64,000 bases of DNA from Chloroflexota bacterium (GCA_016215025.1 JACRMI010000032.1:1-64000); one strand, 5' to 3'. Shown: positions 24,884 through 33,909, counted from the first letter of the stretch. The notes: a model not told the origin generated them from the sequence alone. A program made the numbers and translations.

Positions 24884-27475
24884 TCACTTTGGAGAAGGCA
24901 AATCCGGGCATGTCACATGATAAGTCGATTCGTCGGGATTCACGTACTGTTTCCATTCCTCAACCGTTATATTCCGGTTCGCAAGTTTGCACGCACGCGC
25001 TATCCACGAGTCGAGGTTCGTATCCCAAAGCAGTATCGTACCATCCCAGCTTCCAGAGACAAGCAGAAACCCATCTGCTTTACCGGTTAAACTCGATACG
25101 GTATCTTGATGCATTACTAGCGGTTGAAGCAGAGGCACATGGCTATTCACATCCCAGATGATGATTGTTTTATCTTGACTTGCCGAAACAAGCACTTGAC
25201 CGCCTGGATCGAAGACAATACTCCAAATGCTGTTTCGATGCCCGATGAAGGGTTGACCGATGGGCTGATGGCTATTAACATTCCAAAGAATAATTGTATT
25301 GTCTTTCGATGCATTAAGATTGCCGCCCCCTGAAGCGAGGATTTCTCCATCAGGGCTGAATGCAAGACTCAGCACCCAATCTTTGTGTCCGACCAGGTGT
25401 TGACCTATCGGATGATGCGAACTCGCGTCCCAAAGAATGATCGTTCCATCGACATTGCCGGAGGCCAAAGTATTCCCATCTGGACTAAACGCCACACACT
25501 TGACCGCTCCCCTGGCGGAGCCAATGACCGGTTGATCGATAGGTTTGTGAGTACTCACATCCCAGAAAATGATCGTTCCATCTTCGCTGCCCGACGCAAG
25601 AATTTTTCCATCGGGACTAAACGACAGGCTGTTCACTTGAAGCTTGTGTCCTAACAGTACCTCGCCGATCGGTTGCTGAGTGGCATAATCCCACAACGTG
25701 ATCGTGCCATCTTCACTGCCCGACGCAAGAATCTGTTCATCGGGATGAAATGCAACGGCATGAACTCCCAGTCCATTATCGATAAGGGGTATGCTGCCGA
25801 TTGGCTGCGTTCTCAAGTCCCAAACGACAAGCGGTTTGTCGATGATTGTCCCCGGAGCGCCACTGCTTCCCGATGCCAAGACGAGTTCGTCCGAACTCAA
25901 TGCCAGACTAGAAATGCGATTGCCGCTTGCGCGTAATTCAGTGGTCAGTTGCGCTTTGCCTACCAAAGAATCCAGCAGATTCGCGCGCGTTTCCAAATTG
26001 TCGTCGGAACGATGGGCTTCGATACCCAAGAGCAAAGCCAATGAATAATTCTTATCGCGATGGATCGCCGATTGAATGGCCAGCCGCCGCGATTCGGCCA
26101 TGTGAGCTTGTTTGTGGAGATATTGCGCCTCAGCTTCAGCGGAGATGGCGCGCGTATTGGCATTGATGGTCACAATGGCGAGAACAAGAATCACCAGAGC
26201 GATAAAAGCTGTGCCCAGAAAAATCAAGCGCCAGCGTCGAGTGCGTTTGCGTTCGGCGTAACGTCCGCGCCAATCCAAAATTCCCGGCGCGAGAACATCA
26301 TGGAAGATTTCGTAGCGCGCCGTCTGCGGTTGGTCCATCGGCGGCGCGATCGGTCGCAAGACGCGCGCATCGGCGAGTTTCTTGAGCACTGGCTTGACTC
26401 GTTCGGCGGGACGAGCCGCGTACGTGACAAGATCATCCGCTGTTTGCGCAATCTTGGTCCCGGACGGCGTAACCAATCGATCAAAAAATGAAGAGCACAC
26501 CTCTTGCTCAGACGGCGCTAGTTTCTTCATCACCGCGTCGAGATGCGTCCGCACGATTTTTTCCGCGCCACCTAAATGGTTTAAGGTTTCAAGTTTCAGG
26601 TTGTGCGAGCCAACCTTTATTTCTTCATCCCATAATCGCGTCAACACCATTTGCAAAAAAGGCGTTTCGATTCGGACATCGCGCGTGTCGATGGGTGCGG
26701 CTATAGTTACCGCGCCATGACCGACGCGTTGTCCCAACATCACGCGACCAGTCTGGACTTGCTGAATCAGCGCATCGACGAGCGCATCTTCAATTGCGCT
26801 CGGTGGCTCGCTCGCGAGCTTGGCGTTGTAAACATCCAGGGGCTTGCGAATCGCGTTGATGGCACCGTCGCGATTCAAATGCTCAAGCCGCAAATAGTTG
26901 CTCATCAAATTCGGAATGCGCGTTTCAAAACGATCTAGCTGGGAGAGCGCATCTTCTCTCAACGAGAGGAGAAAATTAGCATTGAGGTCGCCGCGATTGA
27001 CGGCGCGCGCGAACGATTCGTCGAAGGGATCATCGTTGGGATGATAGAGGAAATATTCTTCGAATTGATCCAAGATGATAAGCAAGCTGCGTTCCGTTTG
27101 CTTTATCGCGCGGGCGAGGAATTCATCGAAAGCAAGAGGCGCATTAAAGTTAAAGGGGCGGCCGGTCGTGTCATGAATTTGGCGCGCGATGGCATCCATC
27201 AGCTCGTCTTGGAAAGTTTGGTCTTGCCAAGTCTTGAAGACAACGACGAGCGTATGCGGCATGGCGCGGAGGTACGGCGTGACGCCTGCCGCAAGCACCG
27301 AGGTCTTGCCAACGCCACTCGCGCCATAAAGCAACGTCAAGCGCGCGGTGAGCAAGTTGGCGGCAATCGTTTCCGTGTCTTGTTCACGACCGAAAAAATA
27401 ATCGCGTTCTGTTTCTGTGTAAGGTTGCAGACCGACGTAAGGGCAATCCAGAACGACTTGAGTCGATGCCTGAAT
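24884..27475 (-). CDS. nSTAND NTPase with transmembrane segment and WD40 propeller
   Basis: About 863 residues if read from ATT 27475. The first ATG/GTG/TTG-type start is TTG 27355, but the conserved nSTAND opening (PYVGLQPY...DYFFGREQD) is encoded in frame upstream of it, bounded by TGA at 27479-27481. An ATT with AAAAGGA nine bases upstream fits spacing; CTG 27451 or a sequencing frameshift are alternatives. Then come Walker A GASGVGKTS, Walker B LLIILDQFEEYF, a winged-helix ARC region, one membrane helix (RLIFLGTAFIALVILVLAIVTI) and seven WD40 blades (e.g. SFSPDGKILASGSEDGTI). STAND proteins sense a trigger, oligomerise and switch on an effector, here likely the coupled SIR2. Confidence 0.85.
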   Translation of the reverse strand: MQASTQVVLDCPYVGLQPYTETERDYFFGREQDTETIAANLLTARLTLLYGASGVGKTSVLAAGVTPYLRAMPHTLVVVFKTWQDQTFQDELMDAIARQIHDTTGRPFNFNAPLAFDEFLARAIKQTERSLLIILDQFEEYFLYHPNDDPFDESFARAVNRGDLNANFLLSLREDALSQLDRFETRIPNLMSNYLRLEHLNRDGAINAIRKPLDVYNAKLASEPPSAIEDALVDALIQQVQTGRVMLGQRVGHGAVTIAAPIDTRDVRIETPFLQMVLTRLWDEEIKVGSHNLKLETLNHLGGAEKIVRTHLDAVMKKLAPSEQEVCSSFFDRLVTPSGTKIAQTADDLVTYAARPAERVKPVLKKLADARVLRPIAPPMDQPQTARYEIFHDVLAPGILDWRGRYAERKRTRRWRLIFLGTAFIALVILVLAIVTINANTRAISAEAEAQYLHKQAHMAESRRLAIQSAIHRDKNYSLALLLGIEAHRSDDNLETRANLLDSLVGKAQLTTELRASGNRISSLALSSDELVLASGSSGAPGTIIDKPLVVWDLRTQPIGSIPLIDNGLGVHAVAFHPDEQILASGSEDGTITLWDYATQQPIGEVLLGHKLQVNSLSFSPDGKILASGSEDGTIIFWDVSTHKPIDQPVIGSARGAVKCVAFSPDGNTLASGNVDGTIILWDASSHHPIGQHLVGHKDWVLSLAFSPDGEILASGGGNLNASKDNTIILWNVNSHQPIGQPFIGHRNSIWSIVFDPGGQVLVSASQDKTIIIWDVNSHVPLLQPLVMHQDTVSSLTGKADGFLLVSGSWDGTILLWDTNLDSWIARACKLANRNITVEEWKQYVNPDESTYHVTCPDLPSPK

Positions 27476-27517
27476 TGTTCACGATCCTTTTCTAGTCGAT
27501 CACATGAATTGAACTTA

Positions 27518-27610
27518 CGGGAGTGGATGGGAGTCGAACCCACCAGAGCCGTTTCAACGCCTCTCAGCAGTTTTGAAGACTGTGGACCCCACCGGGAATC
27601 AACCACCCCC
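27518..27610 (-). tRNA. selC: tRNA-Sec (UCA)
   Basis: 93 nt on the minus strand. Anticodon loop CTTCAAA (TCA) is closed by CAGT/ACTG. There is an 8-bp acceptor stem (GGGGGTGG with CCACTCCC, one G-T), a long variable arm and discriminator G, the defining features of selenocysteine tRNA. CCA is not encoded. It implies that the host inserts selenocysteine, although no selA, selB, selD or obvious selenoprotein gene lies in the window. Confidence 0.92.
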
Positions 27611-27613
27611 AAG

Positions 27614-27735
27614 TCAGTAAACAGTGAACAGTAGACAGTGAACAGTAACAAACCAACCACCGAATCACCGAACCGCCTTCGGCGCAACTATCGCACTATC
27701 GCACTATCTTACTATCGCACTTTACTCTTGCACTT
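27614..27735. repeat. Two short-unit tandem arrays before the Rieske promoter
   Basis: 27614-27647 holds CAGTAAACAGTGAACAGTAGACAG-like units (7-8 bp). 27687-27735 holds ACTATCGC/ACTATCTT units with a ~10-11 bp period. The second unit is the same as in the arrays at 55795 and 57563. Rho-independent features are absent. Nothing else is seen between tRNA-Sec and the promoter at 27799. Confidence 0.65.
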
Positions 27736-27798
27736 TATCACGCGATGTTACTTTTGTCAAAAGGTTTAGCCAGGATAAACGAAAAATCGAAAATGCCC

Positions 27799-27827
27799 TT
27801 GTATTATTTTTTTCGATGTGTTATAAT
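27799..27827 (+). promoter_or_regulatory. Promoter of the Rieske/cytochrome operon
   Basis: TTGTAT (27799-27804), 17-bp spacer, TATAAT (27822-27827). A ~60-nt leader precedes ATG 27890, with GAAGGAG ten bases before it. Confidence 0.85.
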
Positions 27828-27889
27828 GCCGCCGGTTTTAGACCAACCAACGTAGAAATTTTTTATTTCATCGAAGGAGTTGGAACACT

Positions 27890-28459
27890 ATGGCTGCTGA
27901 AGCCAAAGCTAACGCCCCCACAATCCCTGAAATGCCCCCCCTGACCCGCCGCGAGTTTTTGAATTATGCATGGCTCGCGAGTCTGGGGTTTGTTTTTCTA
28001 GTTGGAGTCGGCGGAGCAACATACTTTTTTGCGTTTCCTCGATTCAAAACCGGCGAGTTTGGCGGTCTCTTTCCGCTCGGCAAAGCCGGAGATGTTCTGC
28101 CCGGTCCCGACGATCCACCCAAACACGATACCGCCGGCAAGTTCTGGCTGTCGAACGTCAACGGCGCAATTGTCGCCCTGTATGATGTCTGCGTCCACCT
28201 CGGCTGCCTTTACGAATGGCAAACCGTTAGCGGTCGATTTGAATGTCCCTGTCACGGCAGCAAGTACACCAAAGACGGAAAATACGTTGAGGGTCCCGCC
28301 CCGCGCAGTCTCGACCGCATGGTGGTCGAATTTCAAAATGGAAATCAGACGATTGCCAGCACGAATGCCAAAGGCGAGCCTGTCAACACGCCAACCGACT
28401 CGAATGCCCAAGTGGTCATCAACACCGGCAAGATCATTCCAGGCGAATCGCACGGCTAG
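27890..28459 (+). CDS. Rieske 2Fe-2S protein of a bc-type complex
   Basis: 189 residues. The N-terminal TRREFLNYAW followed by a hydrophobic segment (about 26-50) is a Tat-like signal anchor, as expected for an exported Rieske protein. The cluster ligands are C101/H103 and C119/H122, with the disulfide cysteines C106 and C121 (boxes CVHLGC and CPCHGS). It passes electrons from quinol to cytochrome c in the membrane complex formed with the next two gene products. First gene of the operon. Confidence 0.95.
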   Translation: MAAEAKANAPTIPEMPPLTRREFLNYAWLASLGFVFLVGVGGATYFFAFPRFKTGEFGGLFPLGKAGDVLPGPDDPPKHDTAGKFWLSNVNGAIVALYDVCVHLGCLYEWQTVSGRFECPCHGSKYTKDGKYVEGPAPRSLDRMVVEFQNGNQTIASTNAKGEPVNTPTDSNAQVVINTGKIIPGESHG

Positions 28460-28482
28460 ACTTTTTCTTCAAGAGGAACATC

Positions 28483-30312
28483 ATGTTTGAACGAAAAGCC
28501 CGCACTAGTCCTCTCGCCGGTTTCGGCGAAGCAATCAACAAACGTCTTCCGCCGGGTCTCAAAAGCTTCATTGCGACTTTGGGCGCGTTGCGCACGCCGC
28601 AAGGACGCTCCGAGGTCGCTCAAAAAACCCGCGTCACCGGATTCAAAGTTGCCGACGATACGATGCGTGCCGTATCCGCCGGTATGGGTATCGCCGATGT
28701 GCGTGCCATGTTCCGCGGCGACCCGCCCATCGAGAAACCGAATCCGCGTTATAAAGTTTTCACCAACGCTTTCTTTGCGCACATCCGCCCGCGCTACTAT
28801 GAACGCTCCTCGACCAAGTTCACGCACACGTTCGGACTGGGTTTTATCAGCGCGTTTACGTTTTTCGTCGAGTTGGTCACTGGCGTGATCTTGATGATCT
28901 TTTACATCCCTGCGCAAGACCAAGCGTACGGTTCGATGATCAAGATCATCAGCGAAGTCCCCTTTGGCCAATTGATGCGCGATGTTCACCGCATCGGCGC
29001 AGAAATAATGGTGCTCGCCGTTGGTCTGCACATGCTGCGCGTGTATCTCACCGGATCATATAAACATCCGCGCCAATTCACCTGGGTGACCGGCATCATT
29101 TTACTGGTGCTCACCCTCGCGCTTTCGTATTCGGGCTATTTGCTTCCGTGGGACCAACTTGCTTATTGGGCGGTCACCATCGGCACGAGTATGGCAAAAT
29201 CCGCGCCTCCCAAAGAAATCGCCGGTTACATTTCCAACTTGCTCCTGCGCGGCGGCGATACAATCGGACAAAACGGTTTGCTCCGGTTCTATCTCGGTCA
29301 TGTGATTCTCTTGCCGGTCATCGCCATCGCGTTTATTTCCGTCCACTATTACCGCGTATCGCGTTTGCATGGCATCAGCTTGCCCGCAAGCGAAGAAGAA
29401 TCGCCCGACCCCGCAGTCCGCAAAGCCGCCAAAGAAAAACTCGATTATCTGCCCGAAGTGCTGACGAAGGAATTGATGTGGATCGCGATTGGCGTTTTCG
29501 CGATGGTGGCATTTGCGGCGTTCGCCTTCCATGCGCCATTGGAACATCACGCCGATCCGTTCCGCACGCCTTTGCATACGACTGCACCGTGGTATTTCCT
29601 TTGGATTCAGGGAATGCTCAAAGACCCATTCGTCCTGCCAATTCTGCGTTGGATCGATGGCACGTTTGGCTTGGCGATTGTCCAAAATCTCTACGATAGC
29701 CCAGCCGTGCAAGGGGTGATTTTGCCGACCATCATGGCACTCATCGCGCTCGGTATTCCGTACATCGACGAGTGGTGGGACAAAATTTGGGGACACACGC
29801 CCAGCCGCCAAGGCAAGAATCGCAAGCTAGGCATTACGATGGGCTTGGGCTTTACGGCGTTATTGCTCCTCTTTACCTATTTCGGCACGCCGTACTTTGG
29901 GGTCTCTGCACCGCCCGCCGTCGAAATCGGACAAGAATTTATTCCGGAAGAATGCGTGCTCCCGCCCATTCCATTGTTGCCCGACAACTGCGGAGAAGTT
30001 CGCAAGCTGGGTTACGAGGGCTTGCCCACCGGAACGGTTGAGCTTGCATCATACGCCACACCACCATCGAATGCGAACACCTTCCAAGCGATGCTGGCAA
30101 ACATGCAAAAAGCCATTCAACATCAAACTGATATTGCCAAGACCTCGCCAACCATAGGTCTCGCCGACGCGCAGGGATTTTTCGTCGTCGAAGATTGGCA
30201 AGCGAATTTGAAAAAGGTGACGTTCCGCATTACGTGGACTCCGCGTCTTGCAGGCGACACGGGCACCTACGAAAAAATCATTTATCTGCATAAAGACTCG
30301 GCGTACGAATAA
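28483..30312 (+). CDS. Cytochrome b subunit, fused b6/subunit IV type with C-terminal extension
   Basis: 609 residues, about 23 bp after the Rieske gene. After a ~110-residue soluble N-terminus, the membrane part has the haem-b His pairs (RDVHRIGAEIMVLAVGLHMLRVY and YLGHVILLPVIAIAFISVHYY), spaced as in cytochrome b. The Qo loop signature is PWYFLW in place of PEWY, as in many menaquinol complexes. A further membrane helix (LGITMGLGFTALLLLFTYF) leads to a ~150-residue C-terminal domain outside the core with Cys residues but no CxxCH, which is unusual. It oxidises menaquinol in the bc complex. Confidence 0.93.
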   Translation: MFERKARTSPLAGFGEAINKRLPPGLKSFIATLGALRTPQGRSEVAQKTRVTGFKVADDTMRAVSAGMGIADVRAMFRGDPPIEKPNPRYKVFTNAFFAHIRPRYYERSSTKFTHTFGLGFISAFTFFVELVTGVILMIFYIPAQDQAYGSMIKIISEVPFGQLMRDVHRIGAEIMVLAVGLHMLRVYLTGSYKHPRQFTWVTGIILLVLTLALSYSGYLLPWDQLAYWAVTIGTSMAKSAPPKEIAGYISNLLLRGGDTIGQNGLLRFYLGHVILLPVIAIAFISVHYYRVSRLHGISLPASEEESPDPAVRKAAKEKLDYLPEVLTKELMWIAIGVFAMVAFAAFAFHAPLEHHADPFRTPLHTTAPWYFLWIQGMLKDPFVLPILRWIDGTFGLAIVQNLYDSPAVQGVILPTIMALIALGIPYIDEWWDKIWGHTPSRQGKNRKLGITMGLGFTALLLLFTYFGTPYFGVSAPPAVEIGQEFIPEECVLPPIPLLPDNCGEVRKLGYEGLPTGTVELASYATPPSNANTFQAMLANMQKAIQHQTDIAKTSPTIGLADAQGFFVVEDWQANLKKVTFRITWTPRLAGDTGTYEKIIYLHKDSAYE

Positions 30313-30314
30313 AT

Positions 30315-30388
30315 CTAGTCCCGTCGTCCCATAGTCGCATAGTCGCCCGGTTTACCGACTATGTGACCAAACGACCACATGACTAGGA
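30315..30388. repeat. Inverted array of CATAGTCG-type units inside the bc operon
   Basis: Left units GTCCCATAGTCGCATAGTCG and right units CGACTATGTGACC...CACATGACTAG face each other around a ~10-nt centre, with a period near 10 bp. The array occupies almost the whole spacer between the cytochrome b and cytochrome c genes. Confidence 0.6.
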
Positions 30389-30399
30389 GACTAAACACA

Positions 30400-31326
30400 A
30401 TGTCCACTCAACTCAAGATTCTCATCGGTATAATTTTCACTTTGCTTACATGCATTCCGCTCGCCGCTATCGCGATGAATGACCTAGGGCATGACTTTGG
30501 CTTGGTGCCACAAGATCAACCCACCGAAATGGAACTGCGTGCGGCAGCGCTCTCTGGTCGCCAAATCGAAGTGGGTGCGGATTTATTTGGGCAATATTGC
30601 TATAGTTGTCATGGCAAGAATGGCGAAGGTCTGCCTGGCGTCGCGCCGGCACTCAATCGCAAAGACTTGTTCGATGGCACACACCAAAGAAATGTTGGTT
30701 GGCCAGGAAGTATCAATGGATTCATCAAGAACACCATCGCCGCTGGTCGTCCGATTCAGTCGCGTCCTGATCTCTACTCGGCTAAGATGCCGACGTGGAG
30801 CCAAGAGTACGGCGGACCCATGCGCCCCGACCAAGTCAATGCGCTCGTCGCGTTTGTGATGAACTGGCAAGGCAAAGCGCCCGAAGTCGATGCCTGGCCG
30901 GTTGCAGTTGCTTCCGGCACGCCTCGTCCCACCGCAACAGCAGGACCGTCCCCAACGCCCGCGCCAACCGTCGCCGGTCTGTTCCGCATTTGCCAAACGA
31001 TCACGCCGCAGTATGCTGGCAAAAAAGCGCCCTATAAATTTGACGACAGGGCAGTGCTCGCAGCGGGCAAACAGATTTACGATGAAAAATGTGCGGCGTG
31101 TCATGGACCGACAGGTAGGGGCGATGGTGTGGCGGCGGCAGCGTTGAATCCCAAGCCCGCCAATCTCGCCGACAAGAACTTTATGAACACGTTGCCGGTC
31201 GATTGTCATTTCTTTGCAATCGCAGAAGGCGTGAAGAACACCGGCATGCCGCCGTGGAAGTCCCTGGGTGACGATCAAATGTGGAAAGTCCTCATCTACG
31301 AGCGATCGTTTAGCGGCGTGCAATAA
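30400..31326 (+). CDS. Dihaem c-type cytochrome of the bc complex
   Basis: 308 residues from ATG 30400, with AGGAG upstream. An uncleaved signal anchor (about 5-27) is followed by two cytochrome c domains with haem motifs CYSCH (C67-H71) and CAACH (about 230). A Pro/Thr/Ala linker (TPRPTATAGPSPTPAPT) separates the domains. It replaces cytochrome c1, as in the QcrC dihaem cytochromes of actinobacteria, and would carry electrons from the Rieske centre to a terminal oxidase or other acceptor without a soluble cytochrome. Last gene of the operon. Confidence 0.92.
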   Translation: MSTQLKILIGIIFTLLTCIPLAAIAMNDLGHDFGLVPQDQPTEMELRAAALSGRQIEVGADLFGQYCYSCHGKNGEGLPGVAPALNRKDLFDGTHQRNVGWPGSINGFIKNTIAAGRPIQSRPDLYSAKMPTWSQEYGGPMRPDQVNALVAFVMNWQGKAPEVDAWPVAVASGTPRPTATAGPSPTPAPTVAGLFRICQTITPQYAGKKAPYKFDDRAVLAAGKQIYDEKCAACHGPTGRGDGVAAAALNPKPANLADKNFMNTLPVDCHFFAIAEGVKNTGMPPWKSLGDDQMWKVLIYERSFSGVQ

Positions 31327-31331
31327 ATCAA

Positions 31332-31384
31332 CAAACAAAAAACTGCGAAGGTGTGTCAACACACCTTCGCAGTTTTTTGTTTGT
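31332..31384. terminator. Bidirectional intrinsic terminator
   Basis: A long stem centred on 31357, AAAAAACTGCGAAGGTGTGT facing its complement, with A6 on the left and T6 on the right. It serves the plus-strand cytochrome operon and the convergent minus-strand gene ending at 31402. Confidence 0.9.
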
Positions 31385-31401
31385 TTGTCCTCAGTCCAAG
31401 T

Positions 31402-33015
31402 TCACGGACAAACTTGAAACGGCGCTGATGATAAGGTCGCTCCGCCGGGTGGCGTAATTTCGGTCTCTACCTTTGTGTTTGGATCGACCGAAACGGCGCG
31501 AGCAACAAATTGCATACAATCGCCTAGACCTGCAACTCGCCAATTCGCCTCGGAAGGTAACTCGCTCGTACCTGGCTGGATAGTACTGTTAAGCACTGCT
31601 GTATCGCCAAACGAATTCTGCTTGCCGATTTCGTAAATTTTGATTCGCCAACGCAGACCTTGCGGAGCACCAGTCGTATTGGCAAAGGTGACCCAGAAGG
31701 TCACAAACTGACCGCGTTTGGGAGCCGACGGATCAACGCGAATCGAAAGTACGTAAACACCGGGCGACGCAATGGACACTCCAACAGATGAAGCAGACGA
31801 AGAACTGCTTGCCGGATTCGACGGGGGTGCCGGTTGGACTGGTGGAATCGCGGGTGGAATGACGATCGGCGATTTGAAATCGAAAGGAATCTTTATAGAA
31901 AGGATTCGAGATTCAACCCGAAAAGAGGTCGTTTGATCATTCGCCGAATATCCACCCATCGATTGGTTCGATATGTTCGGAGAATCCTCTGTGAACTCAA
32001 CACAAGGTGCGGTTTGACCACCATGCATGCAGACAGTCGCCTTAACATTTGCGCCAACCATGAGCGACGATAGCGAGTCGTTCGGAATACCCATTTGATC
32101 TACGTTATCATAGCTCCCGATGTTTTTGACGACGCAGGAACCTTTGTAATTCCAGTCCACAAAAAAAGCGGCTTGGTCAGGTCCCGGTAGGCATTGCTGG
32201 ATCGACGTGACGATCAGGTTTTTCTTTCCATCATTGTGAGCTTGAAACAGTTCATAACTGTCCGACGAATTCATCGGAGCAAGCCAACCTGGGGACCAAA
32301 CAAGTTGATTATCTCGCCACACAAATTCGAAATCTTTGAGTCCTAACAGTGGTTCGGTCAAAACAAGACTGTTTGCTTCCGACGAACCAATGACACGATC
32401 CATCCAAGCACACTGCCCTGGTTGAAAATTGCCGATGTTTTCGCGTTTGGAACCGGCAGCCATGGCTGCAGATTCAAACTTGATCATCACTTGCGGCTTG
32501 GGCGAAGCACTTGAACTGGGCATGTAGTAGAACAGACCCTTTCCTCCACCCCGGCAAACTAGAGGATAGTTTGGAACTGTAGACGTAGTGAGAGGATGAA
32601 CTTTAGGAGGTTGCCTGAGCAAATACCCCGAGGTGCCAATCGTCGATTGGGCGCTTGAGCTTTTGGGCAAGGAAGCCAGACATTTGGGAAGTTCATTGTC
32701 AATTGCGGATTTCAGATCCGAGACACAACGATCCAACCCGGCGTGGACCTCACTCCGATGAACACTGTCTTGTTCTAATCGCAACGGATGCCGTTGAATA
32801 TACGCTTCCCAATAACGTACTGCGTCCACACAGTTGGTGGCTTCATAGGCATTCAATCCCAAGTTGAAGAGATCGTCGTCGGACAAATCTGGATCAGCCC
32901 ACGCACTAACGCTAAACAACAGGGTCAAAAGCAAAACGACTCCCGCCGCCAAGACGAAAAACACTAATCGAAAATACCGTCTACCACGCGCACTTGGACC
33001 GCCAATGGCTTTCAT
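31402..33015 (-). CDS. Exported protein with a beta-gamma-crystallin-like segment and Ig-like C-terminus
   Basis: 537 residues from ATG 33015, with GGAGG upstream; the 18-codon extension lacks support. A signal peptide or anchor (about 17-40, FFVLAAGVVLLLTLLFSVSAWA) is followed by a TPR-like region (LGLNAYEATNCVDAVRYWEAYI) and, mid-protein, a segment IGSYDNVDQMGIPNDSLSSLMVG matching the beta-gamma-crystallin units of the 45266 protein. A Ser/Pro linker leads to a C-terminal domain (VYVLSIRVDPSAPKRGQFVTFWVTFANTTGAPQ) shared with the 44058 lipoprotein. This is one of a set of related surface proteins in this window. Confidence 0.7.
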   Translation of the reverse strand: MKAIGGPSARGRRYFRLVFFVLAAGVVLLLTLLFSVSAWADPDLSDDDLFNLGLNAYEATNCVDAVRYWEAYIQRHPLRLEQDSVHRSEVHAGLDRCVSDLKSAIDNELPKCLASLPKSSSAQSTIGTSGYLLRQPPKVHPLTTSTVPNYPLVCRGGGKGLFYYMPSSSASPKPQVMIKFESAAMAAGSKRENIGNFQPGQCAWMDRVIGSSEANSLVLTEPLLGLKDFEFVWRDNQLVWSPGWLAPMNSSDSYELFQAHNDGKKNLIVTSIQQCLPGPDQAAFFVDWNYKGSCVVKNIGSYDNVDQMGIPNDSLSSLMVGANVKATVCMHGGQTAPCVEFTEDSPNISNQSMGGYSANDQTTSFRVESRILSIKIPFDFKSPIVIPPAIPPVQPAPPSNPASSSSSASSVGVSIASPGVYVLSIRVDPSAPKRGQFVTFWVTFANTTGAPQGLRWRIKIYEIGKQNSFGDTAVLNSTIQPGTSELPSEANWRVAGLGDCMQFVARAVSVDPNTKVETEITPPGGATLSSAPFQVCP

Positions 33016-33124
33016 TTTTCCTCCTTCTCTGATCCCTGCATTCAGATAGGTTGTTCCATTTCTGATCACGGCTCAGAACATCGTATTGAATGGAATGGGA
33101 AATTTTATTTTGGCGGGCTTGCAG

Positions 33125-33838
33125 TTACTTGGTAATTGGAGTAGGCGCGATAGACACCGTGGGAGTGGAAATTGGTTGCACTATGGGACGCGTTGAAGTG
33201 GGTGTGGAAACAGTGATCGCCTCTGTATTCGCAAAATAGATTGCGCCATCTTTGACATCGACTTTGTCCACATCAACGATGGTCGCCAGCATTAGAATAA
33301 CGCCCAACACAGCAAGGATGATGCCAGGCGAGGCGCTTTTGAGGGAAATATCCAACGCCGACCACTTGCCGGTCAGCTCGGAGAGAGGTTCTTGCAACTT
33401 GCCGAGGATAAATGATGCGCCTACCAGAGCAAGAATCATTCCCGTGACAAAGCCCAAATAACGCAACCACAAACTCGAAGCAAGGACTATGGCTGCCTGA
33501 TGGTATCGGCGCGTGATCGAATACGCTTCCAAAGTTGCCGAATATTCCAATTTGCGGACAGTTAATTGTTCGTTCAGGTTCGTGGCTTTACCAAGTGGCT
33601 CTACTCCACCAGGGGCGCTAAATTCAACCTCCGGAACTTGCAGTATGTTCCAGTAAAGGACGCCCAATTGGATAAATGTCGCGACGAAGAAGAAAACTGT
33701 CAGAGATGTGAGGATACGCGTCATCAACGGCAAGAGGCGTTCTTGCCAATCGTTTGGAGACTTGTCTTGCGGAGAAATTTCCAATCTCGGAGTAAGCTTG
33801 TTCTTTTGAGGAGCCAGTTCTGGTTGGTCGGTAGCCAT
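33125..33838 (-). CDS. Membrane protein of unknown function with three predicted helices
   Basis: 237 residues from ATG 33838, with AGGAG five bases upstream. Transmembrane helices lie at about 45-65 (LTVFFFVATFIQLGVLYW), 118-145 and 172-192 (IILAVLGVILMLATIV). The C-terminal ~40 residues are Thr/Pro/Ile-rich (VSTPTSTRPIVQPISTPTV), typical of exported Chloroflexota tails. It has its own promoter and lies upstream of the exported protein at 31402, separated by ~110 bp. No family was recognised. Confidence 0.65.
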   Translation of the reverse strand: MATDQPELAPQKNKLTPRLEISPQDKSPNDWQERLLPLMTRILTSLTVFFFVATFIQLGVLYWNILQVPEVEFSAPGGVEPLGKATNLNEQLTVRKLEYSATLEAYSITRRYHQAAIVLASSLWLRYLGFVTGMILALVGASFILGKLQEPLSELTGKWSALDISLKSASPGIILAVLGVILMLATIVDVDKVDVKDGAIYFANTEAITVSTPTSTRPIVQPISTPTVSIAPTPITK

Positions 33839-33909
33839 CGTCACTCCTGTCCGCCTTTGGTCAACAGCGACTCGAACTCATATTAGTCAGAACCATTCCA
33901 GCCGACAAT

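Noticed and set aside
27041..27634. Plus-strand frame across tRNA-Sec and the STAND 5' end
   Set aside because: It is antisense to both a structured tRNA and a motif-rich coding region.
27614..27735. Short repeats resembling a CRISPR array
   Set aside because: Units are 7-11 bp with no spacers of uniform length and no cas genes.
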